A stretch of 64,000 nt of DNA from Eimeria necatrix (GCF_000499385.1 NW_013655314.1:1-64000); one strand, 5' to 3'; numbered from the stretch's first letter, positions 38,001 to 50,771 are shown. Translations and numbers: made by a program. The notes: generated by a model not told the origin, from the sequence alone.

Positions 38001-38596
38001 CAGACAGAATTAAGCCTTGCAAGAAGACCAACGGAAACAATGGGTTAATTAGTGAGGAGCTGCCGTTTGGCGTCGGCTGTGCGCCGATCGAGGCTAGGAC
38101 GACCCCCCGAAAAGAAAAATTGCACGAAACTTGCATTTCTGCCCGATCCACACCCATTTTTATGGATTTCTATCAAAACGAAAACTGAATACCAATCAAA
38201 TCACTCGGCAGAAGCCAGTTAGTGGATCGGATCGTTCCCCAAACAGTCCCCGCTGCCACGCAGTGCCGTGGGTGTTCTTTTGTTAACACGAGCAGGAAGC
38301 CCCCTGACCTTCTTCTTGCATCACACCTAAACCAATGATACTGAATCCCAGGACTTATTAAATTGAGTTTCGAGGCTCAGGTGTTTGTGGTTTAATGTGT
38401 GTTGGCCCGTTTGGGTCGTAATTTACAGACACACGAACAACACAAGAGCAACCAAAGAAATTCGCTGTCTTTTTTAAGTTTCATTTCACGGGCATCATAA
38501 TCCGCCATTTTACCCGCCCCCGCTTCACAAAGCAGGAGCTGCAATCGAGGGCTGGACATCATCTTCCTTCTAGAGCAGCACATTGGTACAGGCCAG
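38001..38596. other. Intergenic, no recognised gene
   Basis: Between the retroelement remnant and the intronless membrane-protein gene. Several short frames, none recognisable. May include more retroelement 3' sequence. Confidence 0.4.
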
Positions 38597-39964
38597 ATGT
38601 ACGAGGCAGTAGAGGAGCGAGAAGCTCGCGAGACGGAGGCGGACACAGCTGTAAGAAGTGCTTCCCAGGAGAAAAAGGAACAGTCCGTACACGCTGGCCA
38701 AACTGATGTTGTATCCGAACCACAGGATTGCTGCGACCCGCCTCCTCTGCCTTGTGCCTCCATCCCCGATGCTCTCGCGGATATAGAGGAACAGCAGCTA
38801 GGCCTAACGGACGCAACATCTTTAGGGACAAAGAACCAAACAAATGAAAGTGAAGTTCCCAGAAGAAAGCCGAAAAGAAGGGCTCTCATATGGAGCGCTG
38901 CATTCGTGGCTGTGTTGCTGGCAGTGCTCACTATTGCCAGCCGACGAGCCCTTAAGAAGACGGCCCAACTCAAAGGCCCGCTCCTAACGTCAAACCCTGA
39001 AGAGGTAAAAATGTTCGAAGAGGCCCTGCAGGATCAGGTTGAAGGTTTCAAGCGGCTATGGGAAACAGCTTCTCCCGCCACGAGGCAATCATTTCACGCT
39101 CATTACACTCCCAAAGTGCAGGGGTCGTCTCCAACCACAAGCCCTTTGAATTTATTTGAGCGCCAAGTGTCTTGGCTGCTTCAAAAGAACCGACCAGGCA
39201 AGCGGGCGACACCAGAACAACAAGGGCAGTACGCGCAGATGCTACAAATTGCGTGGGTGGTCATAAAAGCAGCGGAGGCTCGTCTTGTGTGTCTAAAGCA
39301 GCTTGAAGAATTCTTGGCGAAGGCGCATAGGAGCGACGAAAGCCGCCTCAGTGTACGAAATCCATTTTTCCCTGGAGGAACCTGGACAACTTCGGGCGGC
39401 GGGCTCTTGAGTTTCAGGGGCTTCATGAATCTGCTTGAACCAGAAAAGGCAGCCAGTGCAGGTTGCGGAGAAGCGTCTGCTACGGATGAAGCAGTACCGA
39501 AGGCGCTGGCTCACTCTCTGGCAAACTCAATCCAAATGCATGAGCTCCAGTTGGAGATGGATGCAAAAGTGCATCAAGTTTTTCACGAGCTCTTACTTAT
39601 CACGGGCACAGCATTGCCGTGCGGTCCCCAGAGGCCCATTGAGGAGCTTGCCAAGACCGGTGCGCTCTTTTCAGAGCAGCGGAGGCCTTTCTTCCCTGTT
39701 TCTTTCTTCGCATCTTTGCTTTCGAGCTTCAGCCGGATACACAAGGCACAAGAAATCCCAGAAGAAATCATTTCCACCTGGATGTACCAGTGGACATATG
39801 AGGGAGTTACACAAAGACTGACAGAATTAGAAGACCTCATACGCGAGAATGCTTCAGCTACTGCTTCGGTCAAAAAAACACTTGTGAATCGCTGGGTACT
39901 TCTTGGACCAGAAGACGCAAACGATTCCACAGATTTCGCTTGTCTTGCATTTTCACTCCTGTAA
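38597..39964 (+). CDS. Intronless type II membrane protein of unknown function
   Basis: Uninterrupted 455-codon ORF from ATG, the only long intronless gene of the plus strand here. Residues 1-93 are acidic and hydrophilic with no signal peptide. RRKPKRR precedes a single membrane segment (LIWSAAFVAVLLAVLTIA, about 95-112), so a type II orientation with a C-terminal ectodomain or lumenal domain is likely. Residues 113-455 are mostly helical in composition, with repeated amphipathic stretches (FEEALQDQVEGFKRLW, YQWTYEGVTQRLTELEDLI) and few cysteines, unlike the Cys-rich coccidian surface antigens. The stop overlaps an AATAAA hexamer. No domain is recognised; it could belong to a lineage-specific secreted or membrane family. 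ORF length and composition argue strongly that it is coding. Confidence 0.8.
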   Translation: MYEAVEEREARETEADTAVRSASQEKKEQSVHAGQTDVVSEPQDCCDPPPLPCASIPDALADIEEQQLGLTDATSLGTKNQTNESEVPRRKPKRRALIWSAAFVAVLLAVLTIASRRALKKTAQLKGPLLTSNPEEVKMFEEALQDQVEGFKRLWETASPATRQSFHAHYTPKVQGSSPTTSPLNLFERQVSWLLQKNRPGKRATPEQQGQYAQMLQIAWVVIKAAEARLVCLKQLEEFLAKAHRSDESRLSVRNPFFPGGTWTTSGGGLLSFRGFMNLLEPEKAASAGCGEASATDEAVPKALAHSLANSIQMHELQLEMDAKVHQVFHELLLITGTALPCGPQRPIEELAKTGALFSEQRRPFFPVSFFASLLSSFSRIHKAQEIPEEIISTWMYQWTYEGVTQRLTELEDLIRENASATASVKKTLVNRWVLLGPEDANDSTDFACLAFSLL

Positions 39965-39967
39965 TAA

Positions 39968-40937
39968 AACGCCAAAATGCTCCCTAGAGCGTGAATTCTA
40001 CTTTGTACGAACACGTCTTCAAGCCAGGGCTTTTTCTGTTACCGTACTCCGTCGCTGAGAATTCAGTGTTTGGCTTGCCCGGCTCATGCCGTCTCGCATC
40101 CTCGCTGTGCTTATACAGGCAGCGTGCCATTCTGAAAAGGTTTGCTCCTAAGCGAGACGCCTCAGGGGGATATTTTATAAAAACTTGTACCATGGCGCAC
40201 ATATTGAGAGGGCGCTGAAGCTAATTCTTTGTTTCAGCATGTTTTGCAACTGAATCTGCCCAAGATCTGTTTGGCACCGCATTTGCTATCTTGTACGGAA
40301 GAATGATTTCCCCGTTTTGCGTAGAGCCAGTCACCGGAGCACTACAACTATAGTTTCTTTCGTGCCATTGTCTGACGCGCACGCACAGCTACAGTGCGTT
40401 GCTCGAAAGTGAAGACGTAGGCCAAACGCGCCTGTTGGGTAGAGCAAAACGCCCGCGCTGTCCAGTACCACGGATCTGCTTTTACTCCAAAAATATGTCG
40501 GAGGCGCCGAACTGCCTACTTGTATTGGGTACTCCTGAGCCTGGTAAACTTGGGAAGCTTCAGTTTACTCATAGACTCCTCTTCCCGCCGTTCGTGATCG
40601 TTCCTTGTGCGTCTAATGACAGCATGAACGTATGCATGATCGCCGAATGGTCACCGGACAAGTCTAGCTCTTCATTGCGTCTAAAAAAAGTAGAATGACG
40701 GATAGATAAGGCGCCGGGTGCACTGGGAAGCAACGGGGAGCTTCACGGAAATCGACGCAATATCCTATGCAACTGTTACAGCGCTGTTCTACTCTGGTGG
40801 CCCGTTGTAGTGGCCTAAAAATGTCATGCCTCATCTGGAAGAAAGTCTAAATATTTGCTTGCCGATTTCTGCTCAGTTTGTCAGCCTGAAGAATAGAGCC
40901 TAAGGTCGCCATAGGTCACTCGTCAACGATCACGGCA
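39968..40937. other. Intergenic, no recognised gene
   Basis: Separates the intronless gene from the modelled first exon of Rrp6. No domain-bearing frame is present. It should contain the Rrp6 promoter; no specific element was identified. Confidence 0.45.
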
Positions 40938-43900
40938 ATGCGTCAGTGTACTCTCGCGTCCACAGTTGTACAGCGCTCAAACAAGAGGTTTGAGTATTTG
41001 GATGCATTTAAACGTAAGTTAATGGCTCGCCTTTCGTTTTCGTGCGTAAACACAAACGAGGAAATCTGCTCCGCGCTAGCCGCCTCGCAGCCCCAAATTG
41101 CATGTACTGGAAACCTAATTGTGCGCCTTTTCGGGATCTGCCATTCTCTACTGTTCTTCTTTATATATTTGTTCCTCTCAACTGGGCGTATGGCAACCCA
41201 AGGGCTATGCAGGAGTCATTAGTGAAACTTTGAAGGAGCGGGCGCCCGGGGGCCCTTGGAGCCTTCAATTTTTTAGAAACATGCTCCTGTCTTCTTTTGT
41301 TTCATTTGCATTTGTTTTTCAATCGCCTTTGTTTCCATATTTTACCAAGCAAAGGTGCAGCAAGAGCCTTCTGCGGTCCCACTCTGGGGGGCCCCACACC
41401 CAACTATGTACTGAGTTGGGGGGACAGTCATAGCATCTTCCCACAATGAACTTCTGTCTTTCCACTGTAGATGCGTACCTCTGTCAGAGGACGGAGGCGC
41501 TGCTTCATGACTCAAGGGGGAGCCAGGACCCACAAAGCTCAGAAGCTGCTGCAGAAGCAACAGCAGTGGAAGTCGATCCAACTAACGATGTTACTCCACG
41601 CCCGAACAGCCTCAAGAGTTTGCTACACCAGGTAGCGGGTGTAGCTGCTGCTGCACAGAGAATCCCTGGGGGTGATGACTACACCATCAGGACATCGACA
41701 AGCAGCAACGCGAGAAAAGCAGCAGAGGCAGCAGCAGCAGACACCCTCAAAATCCTCTTAGATATCGCTGTAGGCTGCTCAGGGAAAAGTTCCAATCTTA
41801 GTGTACTGAAGAAGGCGGAGGAGCTTCACCGTTTACTAGCTGGGCCTTCTGACTCGACAAGCAACACCGGTAAAGGCAGCAGCACTAGCACCAGCATACT
41901 GCTGCAGGAGCATGGGCAGCAAATTCACGAAGGTGTTGGTGTTGGCATCCAGGGTTTATTGGATGAGCTGCTTGAGGCAGTTGATCTGTGTTTGGAGGCA
42001 CACAGACGCAGTCCCCAAACGAGAATTCGTGCGCAGCTGCCTTCACAGCAGCACGGGGGGCAGCCAGAGAAGCGGCAGCAGGAGCAGCTGCAGCAACAGC
42101 AGACTCGAGAGACAGCAGAAGCAAATGAGAAATCTGCAGTGCTGGGACGTGATGGACGCGTTATAAGTCTGCCTTCCATTTTCTCGGTGCTGGAGGGCCG
42201 CCCTCAGAGTCAGTGGGCATACCTTATCAACAACGACAGCAGAAAATTTGTGCCTCGCCTTCACGAGAAGCCCCACAAAAAGTACCCTTTGACTCCAGCT
42301 ACAGTGGATGCTCAGAAGGAGAGAGCTCTTTGGCTGGAGAGGCGGAGGGACTTGCTGGAGGACACGGTCTCTACTGCTGCTGCTGCCGAGACTGCATCGG
42401 GCCAGCAGAAGCAGCAGCTGCTGGAGCAGCTCAGGCAGCATGAGGAGGACCTGATAACTCTACAGAAAGAAGAAGATGAGGCGCAAAGCGCAGAAAGCAC
42501 TGAACCGTTGCCACATCCGTATGAGGGCGAACTGAAGGATCTAGTGTGGCTTGCAGAGGGAGACAAGCAACAGTCGGGTGTATATTCAGGTGTGTTGACG
42601 CTCTTATTAAATATCAGCGATAGGATGCTTAACAGTTCTTCTGCTGTTGGAGCTGCTGCGGAAAGCACTTCGTATTCAGGCGCCTCATGAGGCGAAGACG
42701 CCACCTTCAGCAACGCTGGGCTGACAGTAAATTGCCAACATTTGGTGTTCTCCATGTGCTTTGTTTGACTTCTTTTGCCGTTTCTGAGTAGAACTTTTCA
42801 CCTTGAAAGAGGCTACTCTACCTTCACCTGTCGAGGAAACTCCGTTGGTTTTTGTGGAAACGCCACAGCAACTTCGGGAGATGCTAGACGAGCTTTGTAG
42901 CGGTAAGCTGCTGCGTTGTCGGCTGTAAGGTGCTGCAGCTGCCGTACGTGAATTTCTAGTATGTTTGTTCTGTTGTGCCTGTCTTGCGTATATGTCTTTG
43001 GCAGACGTGTCGCAGCTGCCGTGGGCTGTTTGCGCCTAGTCCATTGTGCGCATCATATTGTTGCTGGTGTTGTGCCAATGCGATTTTGCTTTCTAGGGCG
43101 CCATAAGGTGGTAGCCATTGACACGGAGCACCACTCCTACGAGAGCTACAAAGGTTTTATATGCTTGATTCAGCTTTCCACATGCGGAAGCGCAGGAGCG
43201 GCTAAGGATTTCCTTGTCGACCCATTTTCTCTTTTTGTTCACTTGACTGCCTTGAATGAGCTCACCGCGAACCCCAAAATTCTCAAAATCCTTCACGGCT
43301 CAGCAAGTGACGTCATATGGCTGCAGGTGCATCGAGCTTTTCACTATTTCATAAAGCGAGTTACACAGCTCGCTTTTAAGCGTTGTCTGCGTAATTTTTG
43401 GCTATCCCTCCTGCATCGCAGCGCTCCCACCATTTTGTCGAACCTGTCGGCATCTGCGGTGGAGAGATCTTCTCGTGACATTGTCGTGGCTTGACCCTGA
43501 CAGCCATTTTCCCTTCATATGCCCCGTGCATGCTGTTCTGGTGTCCCTGTGTATCTTTGCTTCATAGACATGCGGCACTGCAACCTCTGCCACTTTGGCG
43601 GACGCGTGCCGAATTACATTTCCCGTGCGTATTGACGTGCAGGCTTTCCTGCCCTTTGCGCATGCTAAATACTCTGTGCATGCTAAATTGTCTTTTTTCT
43701 GTCTGTTATGCGGAGGCTTTGACTCTTCTCGTCACCTTTTGTTTGTCGCAGCGTGACTTTTCCGTTTACTTGGTTAATGTATTCGACACGGCCGTGGCAG
43801 CTAGAACTTTGGCGATCCCTGGTGGAGCTTCTCTCGCAAATCTTCTAAGTTTTTACTTAAAGAAGCAGAAGGACAGGAAAATGCAACTAGCGGACTGGAG

Positions 43901-46830
43901 AGTCAGGTGAGTCCTACATCTCGACGCTTGTATTCAAATCAAGCACTTCCTGTAGTGCTCAGGCCGTCCTGTTACGTATGCAGTGAATCCTACTGTTGCT
44001 CCTGCCCGGGGTCACGTTTTGTCCGACATTTCTCTGTGCAGCTGTGGAGTTCTTGTTTTTTCTGCTTCTGCTTTCTTTGCTGTCTAGGCCCCTTACCAAG
44101 GAAATGAAGAGCTACGGCCGGTCGGACACACACTATCTGCCTTACATTTACCAGTGCATGCAGAACCAACTTCTCGCCAGGGACGACCAGTACGTGCAGC
44201 CGCTGCGTGTGTTTCTGCTAGTCGTGTTTTTAGCAAGCTGGAATACCGTAACGTCAAGATCTTGTCACAGACTTCGAGATCGAATGGCCGCATTTTACTT
44301 CATATTTGGTCGATCCTTCGGGAAGTCGTCAATGTGAATACTTGCTAGTGCGACTGCTGCTGTGGGTGCTGTTGCAGGACGGGAATGTTCAATCTGAGCT
44401 GCACAACGCCTGCGGAGCTAGGCACCCCCACTGGAGTATGCGCCTTAAACACCTTAAATGCAATAGGACAGGCCACTGCATGATGCTACTGGTGTTGCTG
44501 CAGAGTGCAGCAACACCGAAGTTGGCAAGATCCAGAGTTAGCTGCAGCGTCGCACAAAAGCAGCACGATTAACGGCACCAGCAGCATGCCAATTCCTTCA
44601 TTGTCGTATGCATGCCTCTGCATGCAGTCGGGCAAGGCTGCAGTTCTGGGAGTGATGGAACGCAGTAGAGATATCTGTCTCTCCCTGTACACCGAGGGAC
44701 CGTTTGATGAGGAGAAGGAAGCCACTCAGCTCCTCAAAAGGAATAACGTCGCGCTTGCACCTTTATCATTTGCGGCTCTCGTAAGGCTTGCTGATTCTTC
44801 TATTTGCATTGCTCTTATTGCTACTCTCCCCGTTCCAAATCCATCATTAACGTATGTGGCTAGCTTTCGGCTACACGCCGCACCCCGCTTGTGCTTATTT
44901 GTGGGACTTATTCGTTGGTGGCGCATGACTGTATCATTGGAGTATTGCTGCTGCTTGTGCCATCATGCGCTTGCTGCCGTTGCTGAACTTTATGTACATT
45001 GGTTTGACTATCTTTTTTCTCTGCAGAAGGGGCTTCTCGCGTGGAGAGATTCTGTTGCCCGGAAAAGGGACGTCAGCCCCCACGCAGTCCTCGCAAATGC
45101 TTGCATCTTGCTTTTGGCGCAAAGAGTGAGAAGTTATTTAAAAGAGGGCATCAAAGCACCAAAAGCTGTTACCGCAACGGCAGTGGCTGCTTGCGTCGCA
45201 GGACAAATACATTGGCGCCAGCTGCTGTCCCCAACGCCAATTTTATTTATTGCTTCCGCGGCTAGACCTTCTCCTTTGTGTCCTTGCATTTAGTATTCCC
45301 CTAATAGTAATCACTGGCTTTGTTCTGATTGTTGGTGGTGCTGCAGAGACCGCTAGATCACATGCAGCTTCGAAGCGCCATCCGCCCAACACCGCCGGCT
45401 GTCCGCCGGTACAGCGGGGATATTTTGAAAGCCATTCATGTAGGCTGCCATCTGTACTTTGGAAACCTAGCCTCTCCAATTTCTAAGTCGTATTGCTGTA
45501 TGGCGCATGAAAAGCATTGAGGGATTGTGCTGCTACTGCTGCTCTCGAAAATGTCTCCACAGGACGGTCTACAGAAAGCAGCAACGCAACCATCTCCTCC
45601 AGTAGACGCTCATCAGGAGGCTGAAGCGGAGAGCAAGCAGCAACAGACTCAGCCGCAGGAGCAGAAACAGCCAGATCAGCCAGAGCCGATGCTCGACGAT
45701 ACGGATGATTTGCTGCCATCTGCTGAAGTGCTTAGAAATGCTGTGACTGCACAGCAGCAACTGCTTGCCGCATTTGATGCACCGGAGGCCTCTGTGGATG
45801 CACCAGCAGGAGCCTCCGACAATAAGGGAGAGCCCAACGCCTTCGACAAAAACAATGGCAGTAGCTCGCCTGGCAGCAGCAGTCGTAGTGACACCAACAC
45901 TAGCAGCCTTCAGCAACAGCAACAGTCGCCGGTGCAAATAGGAGGCCTCTTCCGGATCGGCTCGACTGGCCCTAAACCTTCAGTGGTGGTTAGGATCTCC
46001 TCGGATGTCTTATCTTGTCATATGGAGAACTACTTCGGTAAGTGGCCTCCGCTGCTGCCGTTGCTGTTGCTCCTGCCACCCTTGACTATTGCTGCTACCG
46101 CAACTCTCCTTTGTGCTTCTGCTACAGTAGATTCTAGCTCTTCCTCTCACGTTCTCATCTTTTTTGTGCTCTTGGTGTGGGTGCTGCTTTGTCCAAATGA
46201 CTTTGCAGGTTCAGCAGCATCGGGTATATCGGTGCAATCTGCCAGTGTGAGTGAGGAGCAGCTGTGAACAGAAGCATCATCAAGTTAGGTTTCAGCACGA
46301 AATGTGAATCACCGTTGTTGCTGCGTTTCAACTGGTTTTCTCAGGTCCGCAACGCGTCTCACAAAGCGCGGCAAGTTGCGCGTTGGGTATACAGGCAGTT
46401 GCAGCAAATGGAAATGAACAGACTGCTGCATTGTCAAGAAATGCCGGACGTCCAGGTACCAGAACAGGTGGAGCAGAAACAGCATCATCAGGTTGATGAA
46501 GTCGTCAGCACGGGTCTTCATTTACTCCCTGCTCACCCGCCCCCGCCACCAGACCCAGAAATTGTGGCGGCAGCAGTAGCAGCAATAGGGATCAGTGGTT
46601 CTGCAGCGGCCGTAGCTCCAACCGCACCGGAGGCGCCTTCCACGTCACCCACTGTAGCCAAGGACGCCACTGTGGGGAATGTAAGCAAGAAAAGGGGACA
46701 TTCTGCAGAGGTCGAGGCCTCGATGGGTCTGCTCCCCGTAGCTCAACAGAAGTGGAAGAGGCGGAAAAAGCAGCGACAGCACCCAGCGAAGTTGCCACGA
46801 CCACTAGAAGCTACACAGTTCGTCAATTAA
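40938..46830 (+). CDS. RRP6: Rrp6/EXOSC10 nuclear exosome 3'-5' exoribonuclease (13 exons)
   Basis: Predicted 1064-residue exosome-associated exonuclease acting in nuclear RNA processing and decay. Exons: 40938-41013, 41471-42589, 42792-42902, 43097-43326, 43752-43906, 44088-44189, 44378-44435, 44628-44780, 45027-45125, 45347-45439, 45563-46037, 46209-46246, 46345-46830; all phases fit. The N-terminus resembles a PMC2NT start (FEYLDAF) and continues with Ala/Gln-rich inserts and KFVPRLHEKPHKKYPL, as in Rrp6. The DEDD-Y core: VVAIDTEHHSYESYKGF (D, E), LVDPF, ILHGSASDVIWLQ (D), VYLVNVFDTAVAA, then GRSDTHYLPYIY (D, Y). The HRDC region is LLAWRDSVARKRDVSPHAVLANACILLLA. The C-terminus is Gln/Pro-rich and ends in a basic KWKRRKKQR patch, a probable nuclear signal. 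Weakest: exon 1, exon 7 and the choice between donors at 42576 and 42590. Confidence 0.9.
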
Positions 46831-47734
46831 ATAGGCTACCTCTCGCTAATGTTGGCTTCGGCACAGCGGTCACTATCCTGGCTGCTGCTGTCACATGTCA
46901 GCTCTAGAGGGATGTGAAAAACTTAATAGAAGGCGAGCCTTCTTTGTCTTATCCGATAGCACGGTGGTTCGATACGTAGCGCCTGTCTCAAGAGCTGGCA
47001 TCCACAAATGCGCTCGATTTAGTTGTCAAACCAGAAGACGTAAGAATTTAGTGCAGGCGACATCTTTACAGCCAAACATTAGCAGTCGACCCTCCACAAG
47101 CCCGCGTAGGCACACCAGGACAGAGCTCTTGGGCACCTATTTCCCAGCGGGCCCGAAGGTCAGCCTCTCGTCGGAGTTGAAAAACGTGAAGGCATAGGAC
47201 TATTACGCAGCAAAATATATTTCGACAAGCTTGTTGCTTTTGCAAGACAAAGAACTGGTTGAAAGACACACAGAAATCCCAAGAGTTTTGCTTCCCACCT
47301 CCAGCAGAACCCCAAGAAGAGCCTTCCGTGAGGGTGCATGGGGGAGCTCCCACTACCATGGGAAGTTTGGATGAACCTTGTCCCCGTGGTTGCATATCTT
47401 CACCTCAGTAGTGATGGCAAACCTGACCAGGCGGCATGTGCTTGTATTCACAGCATCCCTTTAACAGACTTGGGCGTGGTCCAGCACCGCAGTGTGTGCA
47501 GAGTGGCAGGTGGAAGTACATGAAGGAAAAGAAACATCCAAAAAAAAATTAAGCAATGCGACACTGTGCAGCATCGCCATCTTCCACGTAGACGGGAGAA
47601 ACACTGGCACAGAATCAGTTGCTTCTTTTGGGGTCTGTCTTCCGTCAAAGGCACTGTTCCATCGCTGCTCCGTTTCCACTTCCTGACTCAGCTGCTCAGA
47701 CGCGTACTGCGCAAAATGACAAACTGGGCGCTGT
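46831..47734. other. Convergent intergenic region, no recognised gene
   Basis: Lies between the stop codons of Rrp6 (plus) and oligoribonuclease (minus) and so should hold both 3' UTRs. Short frames only; no RNA gene or repeat was recognised. Confidence 0.5.
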
Positions 47735-48280
47735 TCACTTGAAAATCTTATTGCGGTAATAGACGAGCTCCTGGATGCTTTCCTTGATGTCGTCAAGTGC
47801 CCTGTGCATATAGAGCTTCTTTGGTGGAGCGACCGTAGGGAACCAAGACTGCGCCAGGATCTTGATGCTCGAGACATCCAAGATTTGATAATGCAGAAAT
47901 TCAAGAAGGGCTGGCATCTCCTTTCTCAAGAACTCTTTGTCCATGTGAATGGAGTTACCAGCCAGAACCGCCTCTTTCGCTCCCACGCTGTTCTGCTTCA
48001 AGAAAGCTATTATGCGCTGCTCCGCGTCCTTTGCCGTCAGCGTCGCTCGTAGACAGGCCTCCGTCAAGCCTGAATTTCCGTGCTGCTCTCGGCACCAAGA
48101 CCCCATTTCCTCGAGTGTTTCTTTAGGGCAATGCAGCACCATGCAGGGCCCTTCTTGCATGTACTTGAGCTCTCCGTCGGTTAGAATGCAAGCAACCTCC
48201 AAGATCCGGTCGTGAAGCGGGTCTAGGCCGGTCATTTCACAATCCAGCCACAGAAGGGGCTGGTCGAATTGGCGACCCAT
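47735..48280 (-). CDS. REXO2: Oligoribonuclease (Orn/REXO2), DEDDh 3'-5' exonuclease
   Basis: Single-exon frame of 181 residues, the same length as bacterial Orn. It degrades 2-5-nt RNAs to mononucleotides, in mitochondria and/or cytosol in eukaryotes. Motifs: LLWLDCEMTGLDPLHDRILEVA (Exo I, D and E), GNSIHMDKEFL (Exo II region, catalytic D), LDVSSIKILAQSWFP, and HRALDDIKESIQEL (Exo III, H and D), all intact. The ATG at 48280 gives MGRQFDQPLLWLD. Just upstream is TCGCAG followed by TG then ATG, which could be a splice acceptor. A 5' exon adding a mitochondrial presequence is therefore possible but none could be modelled with confidence. No introns interrupt the core, unlike most neighbours. 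Confidence 0.93.
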   Translation of the reverse strand: MGRQFDQPLLWLDCEMTGLDPLHDRILEVACILTDGELKYMQEGPCMVLHCPKETLEEMGSWCREQHGNSGLTEACLRATLTAKDAEQRIIAFLKQNSVGAKEAVLAGNSIHMDKEFLRKEMPALLEFLHYQILDVSSIKILAQSWFPTVAPPKKLYMHRALDDIKESIQELVYYRNKIFK

Positions 48281-50017
48281 CACTGCGAGATTTTGAGAAG
48301 ACAGTTAAGACGTTTGTTCTCGCTGCAGAGAGAAAACATAATAGAAAAACACTCACACAATCAGCATCCGGAGGCACACGGAACAAGTCTGTGGTTATGG
48401 CTACATACTTGCTCCGCATCAAGAGCTGGCTACCTCCTCAATAAGCCCTGCCCTAAATGGTATTCAGAGCTACAGCCAGCCCAAGACGACACCGACGCTA
48501 TAAGAGGTTTTCGTATGCAGTACCACCTACCTTATGGTTTGCGTTTTAAGAAGGGAACAAAAACATATATATTGAGAATGATGTCATCCAAAAGCGGCAA
48601 ACGCCTGCGGTGATGGCTGTCTGGTGGAGACTCTCGGTGGCGGTCGATGGAGACACGAACAGCCAGCTGTCTAGACACGCCTTCCAGTAGACCAGGAGCT
48701 CCTTCCTTCCCTTCTACCTGAAATGATGTCTTTGCAGCTCATATATAATTTTTAAGAGTCAACTAATGATACATTCCGGCAAAACTCCACCAAAATCGAG
48801 CTGGAAATCCCGAAACACGCTGCTTGGACTCTACCTCCCACCGCAACGCGGAGAATGGGAGAGCAGGAAAGAGCTTTGGCCGCAATGTTTATTTCCTGGA
48901 ACTCAAAGAAGCCACGAGTGATTAAATAAGTGGAAAGAGAATGCCCCTTATGCTCCCTTCAGGGAATTCACCGCTGTAAGGCCTCCTCGTAGCAGCAGAC
49001 ACCGCCAAGAGGCTGCACAGTGGCTCTTCGCAAACACCTCAACAGCTTCTCCTTGGCAGCAGCTATACTGCTGCTGAAATAGAACCCCATAAAAGGGCTG
49101 GCTGAGAGGCCTCAGTGGCCCGGAGCCTGTTGAGTTTGGGCCTTGACCCTGTGCAGCAACACCGACACCCTTCCAGCCGCATTCATTGCCCCTCACTCCT
49201 GCATGTCTCAACGCGACAAACTAACACTAAGTACACGAATTTGCACACTGTAAATCAGCTACGCCTCAAATTCGCTGCTGCAGAGATCCAGATATTTCAG
49301 CGGTAGCAGGGATTCCCGAGGTGGCGGTTGTTTAACACGCTGCTTTGCCCAAGGGAGGGGGGGCTGCAGAGGCCCCCAGCATCCGTTCGCTGCAACAGAG
49401 GCCGACATTCCAGTGAATGTGAAGATTTCCACCTTCCAACCCATTCAGTGATTCTGCATATTAGAGAGTAATAGGGAATTTTATTGTACCATTTTTGCGT
49501 GCACCGCTAGTGTGTGCGAAGTGATTACCATACGGGGCAACTGGATTGTGCGTACTTCCCCACAATGTCTCTTGAGATCCGTTGTGACAGGTCTCGTGCG
49601 TGGTAACTTAGTTTCAGAAGGTGTAACTTGAGCATAGCTACACTGCAAACCCTTAGTCGTTTTGCTCATGGCTGCACGTAGGGGATTTGAGGCGTCGGGC
49701 GGTGTGACTTCGTCGGGGAGAGGCTGACAATGTGGTTGCAGTGTGAAGTCTATGCTGCGCTTTGAAGAAAAGCGGGTGGCACTTCAGGATTGTGGCACTG
49801 CGTCCCATAGGGCTCCCTTCCTACACTGTTCCTTACGCTGACGGGTGAGGTTAGGTGGGAGAAAGGGAAGCTACGGAGAGAATAGGAGGAGGGACTTCTA
49901 GGGCTTTCTTGTGGCTCACTGTTCGAAGGCAGTAGATAAAAATACGTGGACATAGGAGTTTCTGATATCTTGGGGGGCTTAGGGCAACTGCTTTGGTGCT
50001 GTGGACCTGACTTGAAG

Positions 50018-50095
50018 TTAAATGTGTAAACACTGGGGAGTGCTCGGTCACAACGAGGCTAAATATGTAGACACTGGGGAGTGCTCGCCGACAAC
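50018..50095. repeat. Imperfect tandem duplication, about 42-bp unit
   Basis: TAAATGTGTAAACACTGGGG at 50018 is followed 42 bases later by TAAATATGTAGACACTGGGG at 50060, and both continue AGTGCTCG then end in a related CACAAC/GACAAC. About 85 percent identity by eye. No coding function apparent. Confidence 0.75.
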
Positions 50096-50771
50096 CGTTT
50101 CACCGTACAGGTAAGACGCCATTCAGGTAAATCTGTCCCTCAAGGCTGTGAGCGGTGCCTGTGGTGTACGGTGGGCATCCGTTTGGAGACAAGACATTGG
50201 CCGGCCACCCGGGGCTCCGTATTAGTCAGCTTTTTATTTGGGTTATGTTGACGACGATAATTCCACAAGGGTGTTTTTGCAGTGATTAGGCTCCCCTGAG
50301 ACAGAGAGCAGGCAAAAATTAGGAATAGCTAGGAATTTCTCTGTAGAAGTGCCTGCCTAGGATTGCAGAGGCCTGCCAAGGAGAGGAGAGGGATGCCAGC
50401 CACAATAACGCAGTGGCACAACAAGATTCTAGGGGTTCACGAGGCCCCTGCCCATCTGGCAATCAGTAGAGCTCAAGTGCGAAGCAGAAGGCTTTAAGCA
50501 CAATTCGGTGCCAATCTTTTGGCGTTGTCCGTGGTTTGATCGTCATTTCCAGGACACAGCGCTGCATGTGGCATTAGTGCACGAAGTAGTATCTTTAGAC
50601 CTAAATAATGAGCACGTTGATGTGGAAAAAGCATATCCACGATTGGCATAAAACAGGATATATCATATGCGATCTCGGTTAGTAAAGCTGTATGACGCGC
50701 AAAAGTGTCGCACTCCAAGCTCTGACTGGTAGTTACGCTTTGCTCAGTAGCGAACAACAGTAGATACAATA

